A stretch of 9,458 nt of DNA from JACPFV01 sp052386975 (GCA_052386975.1 JBQTJQ010000103.1:1-9458), one strand, 5' to 3'. Positions 1 through 6,638 are shown, counted from the stretch's first letter. The notes: generated from the letters alone by a model not told the origin. Translations and numbers: made by a program.

Positions 1-1050
1 GTCGACGAAGCCTCCGGCATGCTGCTGGCCCGGGCGGGTCTCGGCGAAGGCTTGCCGCGCTGGAGCGTGGTGGTCGCCACGCCCATGGCCGAAGCCCACG
101 CGCCCGCGCGGCGCATGGCGCAGCGACTCGCCGCCGCGCTGGCGGCGACGCTGGCCGTGGCGCTCGCGCTCGCGCTGCTGGCGGCGCGCCGCGCCACCGT
201 CGCGCTACGCGAGCTGACCGACGCCGCGCGCGCGGTCGGCCGCGGCGAACACCCGGCCGGCACGGTGGAAGTGCGTTCGCGCGACGAGATCGGCATCCTG
301 GCCGAGGCCTTCAACCGCATGGCCGCCGACCTCAAGCGCGCCGAGCGCGAGCTGGTGGACGCTGCCAAGTTCTCGTTCGTCGGCGAGCTGGCCTCGGGCG
401 TGGCGCATGAAGTGCGCACGCCGCTCGGCGTGCTGCGCAGCTCGGCGCAGATCCTCGAGCGCACGCTGCCGGTCAAGGACGAGGAATCGCGCGAGCTGCT
501 GCGCATGCTGCGCGACGAGGTCGACCGCATCGAGCGCGTGGTGTCGTCGCTGCTCAACCTCGGCCGGCCGCGCGAGAAGCAGATCGAGTCGGCGCCGCTG
601 GGCCCGATCCTGGCCCGGGCCGTGGCCTTCGTCGGGCCGCAGGCGCGCGAAAAGTCGATCGGCCTGGAGCGCGCGCCGGGCAGCGACGCGCCGACCGGCG
701 AGTCGCCGGTCGCCTGCGATCCCGAGCTGATCTACCAGGTGGCGCTGAACCTGCTGGTCAACGCCATCCAGATCCTGCCGGCCGGCGGGCGCATCGAGGT
801 GCGCGCGCTGCCGCCGACGGGAGCCGAGGCCGGCTTCGAGGTGCGCGACGATGGCCCGGGCATGGGCGAGGACGTGCGCGCGCGAATCTTCGAGCCCTAC
901 TTCACCCGCCGCCAGGGCGGCACCGGCCTCGGCCTGACCTTCGTCCAGCGCGTGGTCCACGAGCACCGCGGCCGCGTCACCGTCGACAGCGCGCCCGGCC
1001 TCGGCACCACGTTCCGCGTCTGGCTGCCCACGGGAGACCCCGCACGATGA
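1..1050 (+). CDS. Sensor histidine kinase with HAMP domain (5' partial)
   Basis: This is the C-terminal part of a membrane-bound sensor kinase that would phosphorylate the regulator encoded next. The reading frame is open from base 1, so the start lies outside the window and the Met codon at base 19 is only an internal one. The first ~30 residues, with a W-S-V-V-V-A-T-P stretch, look like the end of an extracytoplasmic (Cache-like) sensor domain. A transmembrane helix follows at about bases 125-190, then a HAMP linker (about 195-350). The HisKA domain has the H-box H-E-V-R-T-P-L, with the phosphorylated His encoded at 406-408. The ATPase domain shows the N-box (L-N-L-L-V-N-A), the G1 box D-D-G-P-G-M-G and the G2 box G-G-T-G-L-G-L, so the catalytic core is intact. 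The stop overlaps the regulator start by 4 bases (ATGA), which indicates one operon. The signal sensed cannot be read from this fragment. PilS is unlikely because PilS has six transmembrane helices and a PAS domain. Confidence 0.93.
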   Translation, partial: VDEASGMLLARAGLGEGLPRWSVVVATPMAEAHAPARRMAQRLAAALAATLAVALALALLAARRATVALRELTDAARAVGRGEHPAGTVEVRSRDEIGILAEAFNRMAADLKRAERELVDAAKFSFVGELASGVAHEVRTPLGVLRSSAQILERTLPVKDEESRELLRMLRDEVDRIERVVSSLLNLGRPREKQIESAPLGPILARAVAFVGPQAREKSIGLERAPGSDAPTGESPVACDPELIYQVALNLLVNAIQILPAGGRIEVRALPPTGAEAGFEVRDDGPGMGEDVRARIFEPYFTRRQGGTGLGLTFVQRVVHEHRGRVTVDSAPGLGTTFRVWLPTGDPAR

Positions 1051-2390
1051 AACGCCTGCTGATCCTCGACGACGACGCCAAGCAACGGCGCGTGCTGCAG
1101 ATCCTCGCGCGCAAGATCGGCTTCGACGGCGTGCCGGCCGAAGGCGCCGACGCCGCGCTCGCGCTGTTCCGCGAGCAGCGCTGCGACCTCGTCATCACCG
1201 ACCTGCAGATGCCCGGGCGCGACGGCATGGAATTCCTGCGCGAGCTGCGCGCGCTCGACGCCGAGGTGCCGGTGATCGTGCTGACCGGCCACGGCACCGT
1301 CGCCACCGCGGTCGAGGCGATGAAGCTCGGCGCGGTGGACTACCTGCAGAAGCCCTTCGACGTCGACGCGCTCGAGATCATCGTGCGGCGCGCGCTCGAC
1401 CACTCGCGCTCGCGCCTCGAGAACCGCTACCTGCGCGAGCAGGCGGCGCAGGACAGCGGCTTCGGCCAGCTGATCGGCGCGGCGCCGGCCATGCAACCGG
1501 TGTTCGACCTGCTGCGCCAGGTCGCGCCGACCAGGAGCACGGTGCTGATCACCGGCGAGACCGGCACCGGCAAGGAACTCGCCGCGCGCGCCATCCACAA
1601 CCTCTCGCCGCGCAAGGAAAAACTCTTTGTGCCGTTGAACTGCTCGGCGATCCCGGGCGAGCTGCTCGAGAGCGAGCTGTTCGGCCACGCGCGCGGCGCC
1701 TTCACCGGCGCGGCCGGCGACCGCATGGGAAAGTTCCAGGCCGCCGACGAGGGCACGCTGCTGCTCGACGAGATCGGCGACATGGACCTGCGCCTGCAGG
1801 CCAAGCTGCTGCGCGTGCTGCATGAGGGCGTGATCGAGCCGCTCGGCAGCAACCGGCGCATCGCCGTGGACGTGCGCGTGATCTCGGCCACGCACTGCGA
1901 CCTGCGCGCCTTGATCAAGGACGGCAAGTTCCGCGAGGACCTCTACTACCGCCTGAACGTGCTCGAAGTGAAGCTGCCGCCGCTGCGCGAGCGGCGCGAG
2001 GATATCCCGGAGCTGGCGGCCGCGTTCCTCGCGCAGTTCGCGCGCGACCTCGGCAAGCCGGGACTGGCGCTGTCAGCCGACGCCGTGGCCGTGCTGCAGG
2101 GCTACGCCTGGCCCGGCAACGTGCGTGAACTGCGCAACCTGATGGAGCGCGCGGCCGTGCTCGGCGCTGACGGCGACGTCGGCGCCGCGCGGGTGCGCTC
2201 ATTCCTGCCGGCGGACGCCGCACCCGCGTCGACCGACGGCCTGGGACTCGATCCCGCCCTCGATGCCCTCGAGCGCCGCATGATCCTCGACGCGCTGGTG
2301 GCGAGCGAGGACAACAAGCACAAGGCGGCCGAGTTGCTCGGCATCGGCGAGCGCACGCTCTGGACCAAGCTCAAGAAGCACGGCATCTAG
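1047..2390 (+). CDS. Sigma-54-dependent response regulator, NtrC family
   Basis: This 447-residue protein is a complete NtrC-type transcription activator. Its receiver domain (about 1-120) has the acidic pocket D8-D10, the phospho-acceptor D52 in T-D-L-Q-M-P-G, T80 and K102. The central AAA+ domain (about 138-370) has Walker A G-E-T-G-T-G-K-E (170-177), the sigma-54 contact loop G-A-F-T-G-A (217-222), Walker B L-L-L-D-E-I-G-D (238-245) and the R-E-D-L-Y-Y-R-L-N-V segment (296-305) of the arginine-finger region. A Fis-type helix-turn-helix lies at about 412-446. All residues needed for phosphorylation, ATP hydrolysis and sigma-54 contact are present. The ATG overlaps the kinase stop, so translation is probably coupled. 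By family, it remodels RNA polymerase-sigma-54 at promoters bound through far-upstream enhancers. Its targets are unknown: it resembles PilR/AtoC/ZraR in architecture, but the partner kinase argues against PilR. Confidence 0.95.
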   Translation: MKRLLILDDDAKQRRVLQILARKIGFDGVPAEGADAALALFREQRCDLVITDLQMPGRDGMEFLRELRALDAEVPVIVLTGHGTVATAVEAMKLGAVDYLQKPFDVDALEIIVRRALDHSRSRLENRYLREQAAQDSGFGQLIGAAPAMQPVFDLLRQVAPTRSTVLITGETGTGKELAARAIHNLSPRKEKLFVPLNCSAIPGELLESELFGHARGAFTGAAGDRMGKFQAADEGTLLLDEIGDMDLRLQAKLLRVLHEGVIEPLGSNRRIAVDVRVISATHCDLRALIKDGKFREDLYYRLNVLEVKLPPLRERREDIPELAAAFLAQFARDLGKPGLALSADAVAVLQGYAWPGNVRELRNLMERAAVLGADGDVGAARVRSFLPADAAPASTDGLGLDPALDALERRMILDALVASEDNKHKAAELLGIGERTLWTKLKKHGI

Positions 2391-2395
2391 GGACG

Positions 2396-2420
2396 GACGC
2401 GGCCGAAGGCGGCCGCCGTC
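2396..2420. terminator. GC-rich inverted repeat between convergent genes
   Basis: GACGCGGCC (2396-2404) and GGCCGC plus GTC (2411-2420, one bulged C at 2417) can form a nine-pair hairpin with a six-base loop. It fills the 28-base gap between the stop of the + strand regulator and the stop of the - strand dehydrogenase, overlapping the latter's TGA. The position fits a bidirectional terminator for the convergent units. Neither side has a T tract, so it is not a canonical intrinsic terminator; in DNA this GC-rich such repeats can also occur by chance. Confidence 0.35.
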
Positions 2421-3213
2421 ACCGGATCGGGTCGGCCCGGTTGACGCCGTACGAGAACAGCGCCGGGAAGAAGCGCTTGATGTAGACCACCAGCGCCTCC
2501 TTGCCGATCAGCACTTCCTCGCGGTCCTTCTCGACCGCGCGCCAGACCTTCCGCGCGCAGTAGTCCGGCGCGACGCCGCGGGCGATGCTCGGGTCGAGCT
2601 TGCCGTAGGTGCCGCCGGCGCCGGTCACGGCGTTGCGCGAGACGTCGGTCCTGACGTAGCCCGGGCAGGCCACGGTGAACTTCACGCCGTCACGCCAGTG
2701 CTCGGCGCGCGCCGCGTCGTAGAAGCCGTGCAGCGCGTGCTTGGCGGCGGCGTAACCGGAGCGCAGCGGCGAGCTGATGTAGCCGACCGCGCTGGAGATC
2801 ACCACGACGTGGCCGCGCCTGCGCTCGACCATTCCGGGCAGCACGGCCTTGGTCAGCGCGACCGTGGCGAAGAAATCCAGCTCGAAGATGCGCCGGTAGA
2901 CCTCCATCGAGGTCTCGACCACGCGGCCGCGCTGCGAGATGCCGGCGTTGTTGACCAGCACGTCGACCGGGCCGAACAAGCTGCCGGCCTTGCGCGCGGC
3001 GGCGTCCGGGTCGCCGGGCGCGAGCAGGTCGAGCGGATAGACCGCGACATTGGCCGGATCGGCGCACGCGGCCTTGACGCGTTCCAGCTCGGCGGCGCGG
3101 CGCGCGGTCAGGACGACTTTGGCGCCGCGCTGCGACGCGGCGAGCGCCAGCGCCTCGCCGATGCCGCCCGAGGCGCCGGTGATCCAGACAACTTTTCCGG
3201 CCAGATCGGTCAA
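2419..3213 (-). CDS. Short-chain dehydrogenase/reductase (SDR), TTG start
   Basis: This 264-residue classical SDR is a soluble NAD(P)-dependent oxidoreductase of unknown substrate. The cofactor motif T-G-A-S-G-G-I-G lies at 12-19, N-N-A-G at 88-91, and the catalytic Ser141, Tyr154 and Lys158 in the S-x12-Y-x3-K arrangement. P-G-Y-V-R-T at 184-189 is the usual stretch after the catalytic helix. A basic residue after the second strand (T-A-R-R) suggests NADP preference, which is inference. No ATG or GTG precedes the Rossmann motif at a suitable distance, so TTG at 3213-3211 is the best start. A GGGG stretch five bases upstream of it can serve as a weak ribosome binding site. The gene begins 15 bases after the aldolase stop on the same strand, so the two are probably co-transcribed. 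The C-terminal tail after about 235 is hydrophobic and basic, as in several membrane-associated DHRS7-like SDRs. Confidence 0.9.
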   Translation of the reverse strand: MTDLAGKVVWITGASGGIGEALALAASQRGAKVVLTARRAAELERVKAACADPANVAVYPLDLLAPGDPDAAARKAGSLFGPVDVLVNNAGISQRGRVVETSMEVYRRIFELDFFATVALTKAVLPGMVERRRGHVVVISSAVGYISSPLRSGYAAAKHALHGFYDAARAEHWRDGVKFTVACPGYVRTDVSRNAVTGAGGTYGKLDPSIARGVAPDYCARKVWRAVEKDREEVLIGKEALVVYIKRFFPALFSYGVNRADPIR

Positions 3214-3228
3214 GGAAACCCCAGACAG

Positions 3229-4263
3229 CTACGCAGCCTTCTCCAGCTTCTGCTCCCACTGTCCGGTCGCGGCGAGGCTGTTCATCTTCGCGCGGTGCAG
3301 GTAGGCGCGCTGTCCTGCGGCGACGTTCTCCTTGCGTCCCGACCAGGCCTTCTGCGCCGCGGCCTGCAGCGCGCGGCCGTAAGAAAACGACAGCACCCAC
3401 GGCCCGCCCCCCATCCGGTTCATCTCGTCGAGGTGCGCGGTGGCATCCTCGTCGGACTGCCCGCCCGACAGGAAGGCGATGCCCGGCACCGAGGCCGGCA
3501 CGTAGCGCTTGAGGGTGCGCAGCGTCGCCGCCGCCACCGCCTTGCGGTCGGCCTGCACGCGGCACTTCTTGCCGGAGATGACCATGTTCGGCTTGAGGAT
3601 CATGCCCTCGAGCACGACGCGCTGGCGATAGAGCTCGTCGAACACGGTCTGCAGCGTCACCGCGGTCACGTCCTCGCACATCTCGAGGGTGTTGTCGGCG
3701 TCCATCAGCACTTCCGGCTCGACGATCGGGCAGATGTCCTGCTCCTGGCACAGCGCGGCATAGCGCGCCAGCGCGTGGGCGTTGGCCTCGATGCAGTAAT
3801 CGCTCGGGATGTCCTTGCCGCTGCCTGCCTCTCCAATCGTGATCACCGCGCGCCACTTGGCGAAGCGCGCGCCGGCCTCGCGGTACTTGGCCAGGCGCTC
3901 GCGCAGGCCGTCGAGGCCCTCGGTGATGGTCTCGCCCGGCGCGCCGGCCAGGTCCTTGGCGCCCTTGTCCACCTTGATGCCCGGGATCACACCCTTCTTG
4001 GCGAGGAGTTGCGGGAACGGCGTGCCGTCGGCGGCCTTCTGGAACAGCGTTTCCTCGTAGAAGATCACGCCGCTGGTGTATTGCTCCATGCCCGGCGCGG
4101 TGAACATCATGTCGCGGTAGGCGCGGCGGTTCTCCTCGGTGTTCTCGACCTTGATCGCGTCGAAACGCTTGCCGATGGTGGCGGTGCTCTCGTCGGCGGC
4201 GAGGATGCCGCGGCCCCTGGCGACCATGCCCAGCGCGGTGTCATGGAGGGTCTTGAGGTTCAT
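3229..4263 (-). CDS. fba: Class I fructose-bisphosphate aldolase
   Basis: This cytoplasmic glycolytic/gluconeogenic enzyme reversibly cleaves fructose 1,6-bisphosphate to dihydroxyacetone phosphate and glyceraldehyde 3-phosphate through a Schiff base, without metal. The 344-residue protein has the family signature G-I-L-A-A-D-E-S-T (19-27, with D24), K97 in G-I-K-V-D-K-G, K136 in F-A-K-W-R, V-E-P-E-V (181-185) and the active-site signature V-L-E-G-M-I-L-K-P-N, in which K224 is the Schiff-base lysine. G-G-Q-S-D-E (267-272) and S-Y-G-R-A-L (294-299) match the phosphate-binding end. Length is normal for the eukaryote-like class I family. The ATG at 4263 is chosen because it begins the conserved protein and has GGAG seven bases upstream (4271-4274). 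A longer frame up to 4419 only translates the antisense of tRNA-Ser. The downstream SDR gene probably shares its transcript. Confidence 0.96.
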   Translation of the reverse strand: MNLKTLHDTALGMVARGRGILAADESTATIGKRFDAIKVENTEENRRAYRDMMFTAPGMEQYTSGVIFYEETLFQKAADGTPFPQLLAKKGVIPGIKVDKGAKDLAGAPGETITEGLDGLRERLAKYREAGARFAKWRAVITIGEAGSGKDIPSDYCIEANAHALARYAALCQEQDICPIVEPEVLMDADNTLEMCEDVTAVTLQTVFDELYRQRVVLEGMILKPNMVISGKKCRVQADRKAVAAATLRTLKRYVPASVPGIAFLSGGQSDEDATAHLDEMNRMGGGPWVLSFSYGRALQAAAQKAWSGRKENVAAGQRAYLHRAKMNSLAATGQWEQKLEKAA

Positions 4264-4306
4264 GAAGGTGCTCCGGATGCTTTCGGCGGCGCGGAAAAGG
4301 GGTGCA

Positions 4307-4312
4307 ATTCTA
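4307..4312 (-). promoter_or_regulatory. Candidate -10 element for fba
   Basis: TAGAAT on the - strand matches the sigma-70 -10 consensus at five of six positions and stands in the only AT-rich patch of the 67-base gap between fba and tRNA-Ser. Transcription would start near 4300, giving a leader of roughly 37 bases that contains the GGAG ribosome binding site. A -35 element at normal spacing would fall at the first bases of the tRNA gene, and I see no good match there. Confidence 0.4.
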
Positions 4313-4314
4313 GC

Positions 4315-4330
4315 TATTCTTCGCACCACC
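4315..4330 (+). promoter_or_regulatory. Candidate tRNA-Ser promoter: -10 and discriminator
   Basis: TATTCT (4315-4320) is followed by TCGCACCACC (4321-4330), ending at the mature tRNA 5' end. The hexamer matches the -10 consensus at four of six positions. The ten-base spacing and the discriminator match the region before tRNA-Thr at eight of ten bases, which raises confidence beyond what the hexamer alone would give. No convincing -35 is visible. Confidence 0.5.
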
Positions 4331-4418
4331 GGAGGGGTGGCAGAGCGGTCTAATGCGGCGGTCTTGAAAACCGCTGATCCGCAAGGGTCCGGGGGTTCGA
4401 ATCCCTCCCCCTCCGCCA
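4331..4418 (+). tRNA. tRNA-Ser, anticodon TGA (UGA)
   Basis: This 88-base gene folds as a class II tRNA. The acceptor stem GGAGGGG (4331-4337) pairs with CCCCTCC (4408-4414), followed by discriminator G and an encoded CCA (4416-4418). The anticodon stem GCGGT/ACCGC encloses the loop CTTGAAA, giving anticodon TGA, which reads UCA serine codons. The long variable arm GATCC-GCAA-GGGTC is typical of tRNA-Ser. The T loop is TTCGAAT on a five-pair stem with one G-T pair. The gene lies opposite to both neighbours, and its 3' end is only seven bases from the ugd stop codon, with no terminator of its own visible. Confidence 0.97.
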
Positions 4419-4425
4419 CTTCCCT

Positions 4426-5763
4426 TCAGGCCGCCTGGCGCACCTGCCGGCGACCGACCGGGAAGTAGTCGAAGCCGTAGCCGGCCAGCAGCTCCGGGTC
4501 GTACAGGTTGCGGCCGTCGAAGATCACCGGCGCCTTCAGCAGGCGCTTGAGCGCCGGGAAGTCCGGGCTGCGGAACTCGTTCCATTCGGTGACGATCACC
4601 AGCGCGTCGGCGCCACGCGCGGCGGCCTCGGCGCTGCCGCAGATGGCGACGCGCTTGCCGCGGTAGCGCCGGCGCGCCACCTCGCCGGCCTCGGGGTCGT
4701 AGGCGCGCACGCGCGCGCCGTCGGCCAGCAGGCCCTCAATCACCACGCCACTGGGCGCCTCGCGCATGTCGTCGGTGTTGGGCTTGAACGCCAGGCCCCA
4801 CAGCGCGACGGTGCGCCCGGCCAGTCGGCCGCCGAAATACGAGCGGACCTTGTCGTAGAAGCGCTCTTTCTGGCGGTCGTTCAGCGCATCCACGCCGCGC
4901 ACCAGCTCGGGCGCGTAGCCGGCGCTCTCGGCGGTGTGCGCCAGCGCCTTGACGTCCTTGGGGAAACACGAGCCGCCGTAGCCGCAGCCGGCGTAGATGA
5001 ACTGGAAGCCGATGCGCGAATCCGAGCCGATGCCGATGCGCACCTGCTCGACGTCGGCGCCGACCTGCTCGGCGATGTTGGCGATCTCGTTCATCAGGCT
5101 GATGCGCGTCGCCAGCATGGTGTTGGCGGCGTACTTGGTCAGCTCGGCCGAGCGCGCGCTCATCACCAGCAGCTTGTCGTGGTTGCGGTTGAACGGCGCG
5201 TACAGCTCGCGCAGCAGCTCGACCGGGCGGGCGCGGTCGGCGCCGATGACGATGCGGTCCGGGCGCATGAAGTCGTCGACCGCGGCGCCCTCCTTGAGGA
5301 ATTCCGGGTTCGACACCACGTCGAAGTCGTGCTTCACCTTGCGGCGCTTGAGCCCGGCGCGAATCTCGGCGCGCACGCGGTCGGCGGTGCCCACCGGCAC
5401 CGTCGACTTGTCGACGACCAGGCGATAGCCGTCGAGGTGGCGGCCGATGGTGCGCGCCACGTCCACCACGTAGCGCAGGTCGGCCGCGCCGTCCTCGTCC
5501 TGCGGCGTGCCGACGGCGATGAAGATCAGCTGGCCGTGGGCCACGCCCGCGGCCGCATCGGTGGTGAAGGACAGGCGGCGGCCGCGCGCGTTGCGGCGCA
5601 CCAGCTCGGCCAGCCCCGGCTCGTAGAACGGCAGCTTGCCGCGCTTGAGCGCGCGCACCTTGGCGCGGTCGGTGTCGACGCAGATCACATGGTTACCGCG
5701 GTCGGCGAAGCAGGCCGCCGTGACCAGGCCGACATAGCCGCTACCGAAGACCGTCAGGCGCAT
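4426..5763 (-). CDS. ugd: UDP-glucose 6-dehydrogenase
   Basis: This cytoplasmic enzyme oxidises UDP-glucose to UDP-glucuronate with two NAD+, supplying precursor for capsule, exopolysaccharide or lipopolysaccharide sugars. The 445-residue length is typical. The N-terminal Rossmann motif is G-S-G-Y-V-G-L-V (7-14), with D30 binding the NAD ribose. The central region has N-P-E-F-L-K-E-G (152-159, with E154 and E158), K210 and N214 in E-L-T-K-Y-A-A-N-T, and the catalytic Cys266 in G-C-G-Y-G-G-S-C-F-P-K-D (259-270). The C-terminal UDP-binding domain includes W-G-L-A-F-K-P-N-T-D-D-M-R (322-334). All catalytic residues are in place. The ATG at 5763 fits the conserved N-terminus exactly but has no clear Shine-Dalgarno sequence. 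It starts 19 bases after the stop of the small membrane-protein gene on the same strand, so coupling or shared transcription is likely. Confidence 0.96.
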   Translation of the reverse strand: MRLTVFGSGYVGLVTAACFADRGNHVICVDTDRAKVRALKRGKLPFYEPGLAELVRRNARGRRLSFTTDAAAGVAHGQLIFIAVGTPQDEDGAADLRYVVDVARTIGRHLDGYRLVVDKSTVPVGTADRVRAEIRAGLKRRKVKHDFDVVSNPEFLKEGAAVDDFMRPDRIVIGADRARPVELLRELYAPFNRNHDKLLVMSARSAELTKYAANTMLATRISLMNEIANIAEQVGADVEQVRIGIGSDSRIGFQFIYAGCGYGGSCFPKDVKALAHTAESAGYAPELVRGVDALNDRQKERFYDKVRSYFGGRLAGRTVALWGLAFKPNTDDMREAPSGVVIEGLLADGARVRAYDPEAGEVARRRYRGKRVAICGSAEAAARGADALVIVTEWNEFRSPDFPALKRLLKAPVIFDGRNLYDPELLAGYGFDYFPVGRRQVRQAA

Positions 5764-5782
5764 CGTGCCCGCGGGTGCCGGG

Positions 5783-6082
5783 TCAGGCTGCGGACGCCGC
5801 GGCGCGGCGGCGCAGGATGAAATAGACCAGCGCGGAGTAGATGAGGATGCCGACCGGGATGCCGGAATAGAACGTGATGCGCGCGGCCTTCATGCTCTCG
5901 CAGAGGAATTCGCCCGGCGCGAGGCTGACGTTGCACGGCAGCATCATGTACATCACGTACGACTGCCAGTACAGCGCGTACGACAGGCCTTCGGCGCCCT
6001 GCCCCGCGGCGACAAAGCTGAGACCGAACAGCGCCAGCGTGATGGCAGTGCCGATCGCGAGGGCCTGGGGCAGTGGTTTCAC
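5783..6082 (-). CDS. Small membrane protein of unknown function, GTG start
   Basis: I do not recognise the family. The 99-residue product has two predicted transmembrane helices, about 6-26 and 70-90, with R-R-R at 91-93 just after the second. The positive-inside rule puts both ends in the cytoplasm and the 27-69 loop in the periplasm. That loop is aromatic-rich (Y-A-L-Y-W-Q-S-Y-V-M-Y) and has two cysteines, C50 and C61, that could form a disulfide. GTG at 6082 is chosen because AAGGA lies seven bases upstream. The longer frame starting at 6145 translates antisense-free tRNA-Thr sequence and cannot be protein-coding there. The gene begins 24 bases after the tRNA 3' end and ends 19 bases before ugd, all in one direction. 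A role in envelope polysaccharide work beside Ugd is possible but is only a guess from position. Confidence 0.7.
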   Translation of the reverse strand: MKPLPQALAIGTAITLALFGLSFVAAGQGAEGLSYALYWQSYVMYMMLPCNVSLAPGEFLCESMKAARITFYSGIPVGILIYSALVYFILRRRAAASAA

Positions 6083-6089
6083 CTTGGGT

Positions 6090-6094
6090 TCCTT
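6090..6094 (-). promoter_or_regulatory. Ribosome binding site deciding the GTG start at 6082
   Basis: AAGGA on the - strand, with seven bases to the GTG. This favours the GTG over the upstream ATG at 6145, which lies inside the tRNA-Thr gene. Confidence 0.65.
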
Positions 6095-6106
6095 GTCGGT
6101 CTTGTC

Positions 6107-6182
<76 letters not shown>

Positions 6183-6198
6183 GGGGGCGCGAAGTATA
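6183..6198 (-). promoter_or_regulatory. Candidate tRNA-Thr promoter: -10 and GC-rich discriminator
   Basis: On the - strand TATACT (6198-6193, five of six matches to the -10 consensus) is followed by TCGCGCCCCC up to the mature tRNA 5' end. A GCGCC-type discriminator directly after the -10 is a known mark of stringently controlled stable-RNA promoters. No good -35 hexamer is seen at 16-19 base spacing, where the DUF4124 coding sequence begins. Confidence 0.6.
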
Positions 6199-6200
6199 CT
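6195..6200 (+). promoter_or_regulatory. Candidate -10 for the DUF4124 gene, possibly leaderless
   Basis: The palindrome AGTATACT (6193-6200) also gives TATACT on the + strand, ending six bases before the ATG at 6207. Normal spacing places the transcription start at or next to that ATG, which would make the mRNA leaderless. This agrees with the lack of a Shine-Dalgarno sequence before the ATG. No -35 is visible on this strand; that region is tRNA-Thr. Confidence 0.4.
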
Positions 6201-6206
6201 GACTCC

Positions 6207-6638
6207 ATGAAGCGGCTGGGATGGTTTTTCGTCGCGGCGCTCCTGCCGGTTGTGGCGGGGGCCCAGGCCTACCGCTGGGTGGACGACAAGGGCCAGGTGC
6301 ATTACTCGCAGGTGCCGCCGGCCGACCGCAAGTCCGATCCGGTCGGGGCGCCGCCGCCGCCGCCGGCCAACCCGAACCAGGATTCGCTGAACCGGGCGAT
6401 GGCCGAAAGCAAGGAAGGCGAAGGCGACCGGCAGAAGGCGACCGACCGCTCGTTCCAGGAGCAGGCCAACAAGGACGCCCAGTGCCGCCAGGCCCGCGAA
6501 ACGCTGGCCGACATGGATGCCAGGACCGCCCGGCGCATGGGCACCACCGACGCGAGCGGCAACGTCTCGCGCGTGACCGAGGAGCAGTTCCAGGTCCGCC
6601 GCGCCGAGTTGCAGCAGATCCTCGGCGGCTGCGCCTGA
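6207..6638 (+). CDS. Secreted DUF4124-domain protein
   Basis: The 143-residue protein begins with a signal peptide (M-K-R, hydrophobic 5-18, A-x-A ending at 19-21), so it should be exported to the periplasm. Directly after the cleavage site comes Y-R-W-V-D-D-K-G-Q-V-H-Y-S-Q-V-P-P, the short beta-sheet signature of DUF4124, a domain common in proteobacterial envelope proteins with no defined function. A polyproline run (49-53, from a GCC/CCG triplet repeat at about 6349-6366) leads to a charged, probably helical region (60-135). Two cysteines, C93 and C142, may pair. The ATG is chosen because the signal peptide starts there; upstream codons in frame are antisense tRNA-Thr. The gene has no visible ribosome binding site and is divergent from tRNA-Thr by 24 bases. 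Its relation to the pilin genes 140 bases downstream is uncertain. Confidence 0.87.
   Translation: MKRLGWFFVAALLPVVAGAQAYRWVDDKGQVHYSQVPPADRKSDPVGAPPPPPANPNQDSLNRAMAESKEGEGDRQKATDRSFQEQANKDAQCRQARETLADMDARTARRMGTTDASGNVSRVTEEQFQVRRAELQQILGGCA

Noticed and set aside
1047..2390. Assignment of the regulator as PilR
   Set aside because: Architecture fits, but the kinase lacks PilS features, the pilin genes are over 4 kb away, and no sigma-54 site was seen upstream of pilE.
2698..4353. 551-codon open frame on the + strand opposite the SDR and aldolase genes
   Set aside because: It is the antisense of two well-supported enzymes, is rich in Ala, Arg, Gly and His as expected from GC-rich shadow frames, and runs into tRNA-Ser. 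No domain is recognisable.
4264..4419. Longer aldolase frame starting at 4419
   Set aside because: The extra residues (E-G-E-G-F-E-P-P and following) are the antisense translation of tRNA-Ser, a common annotation artefact. The family N-terminus and ribosome binding site fit 4263.
6349..6366. GCC triplet repeat as a phase-variation tract
   Set aside because: Changes would be in multiples of three and only alter polyproline length, so it cannot switch the gene off; the run is also short.
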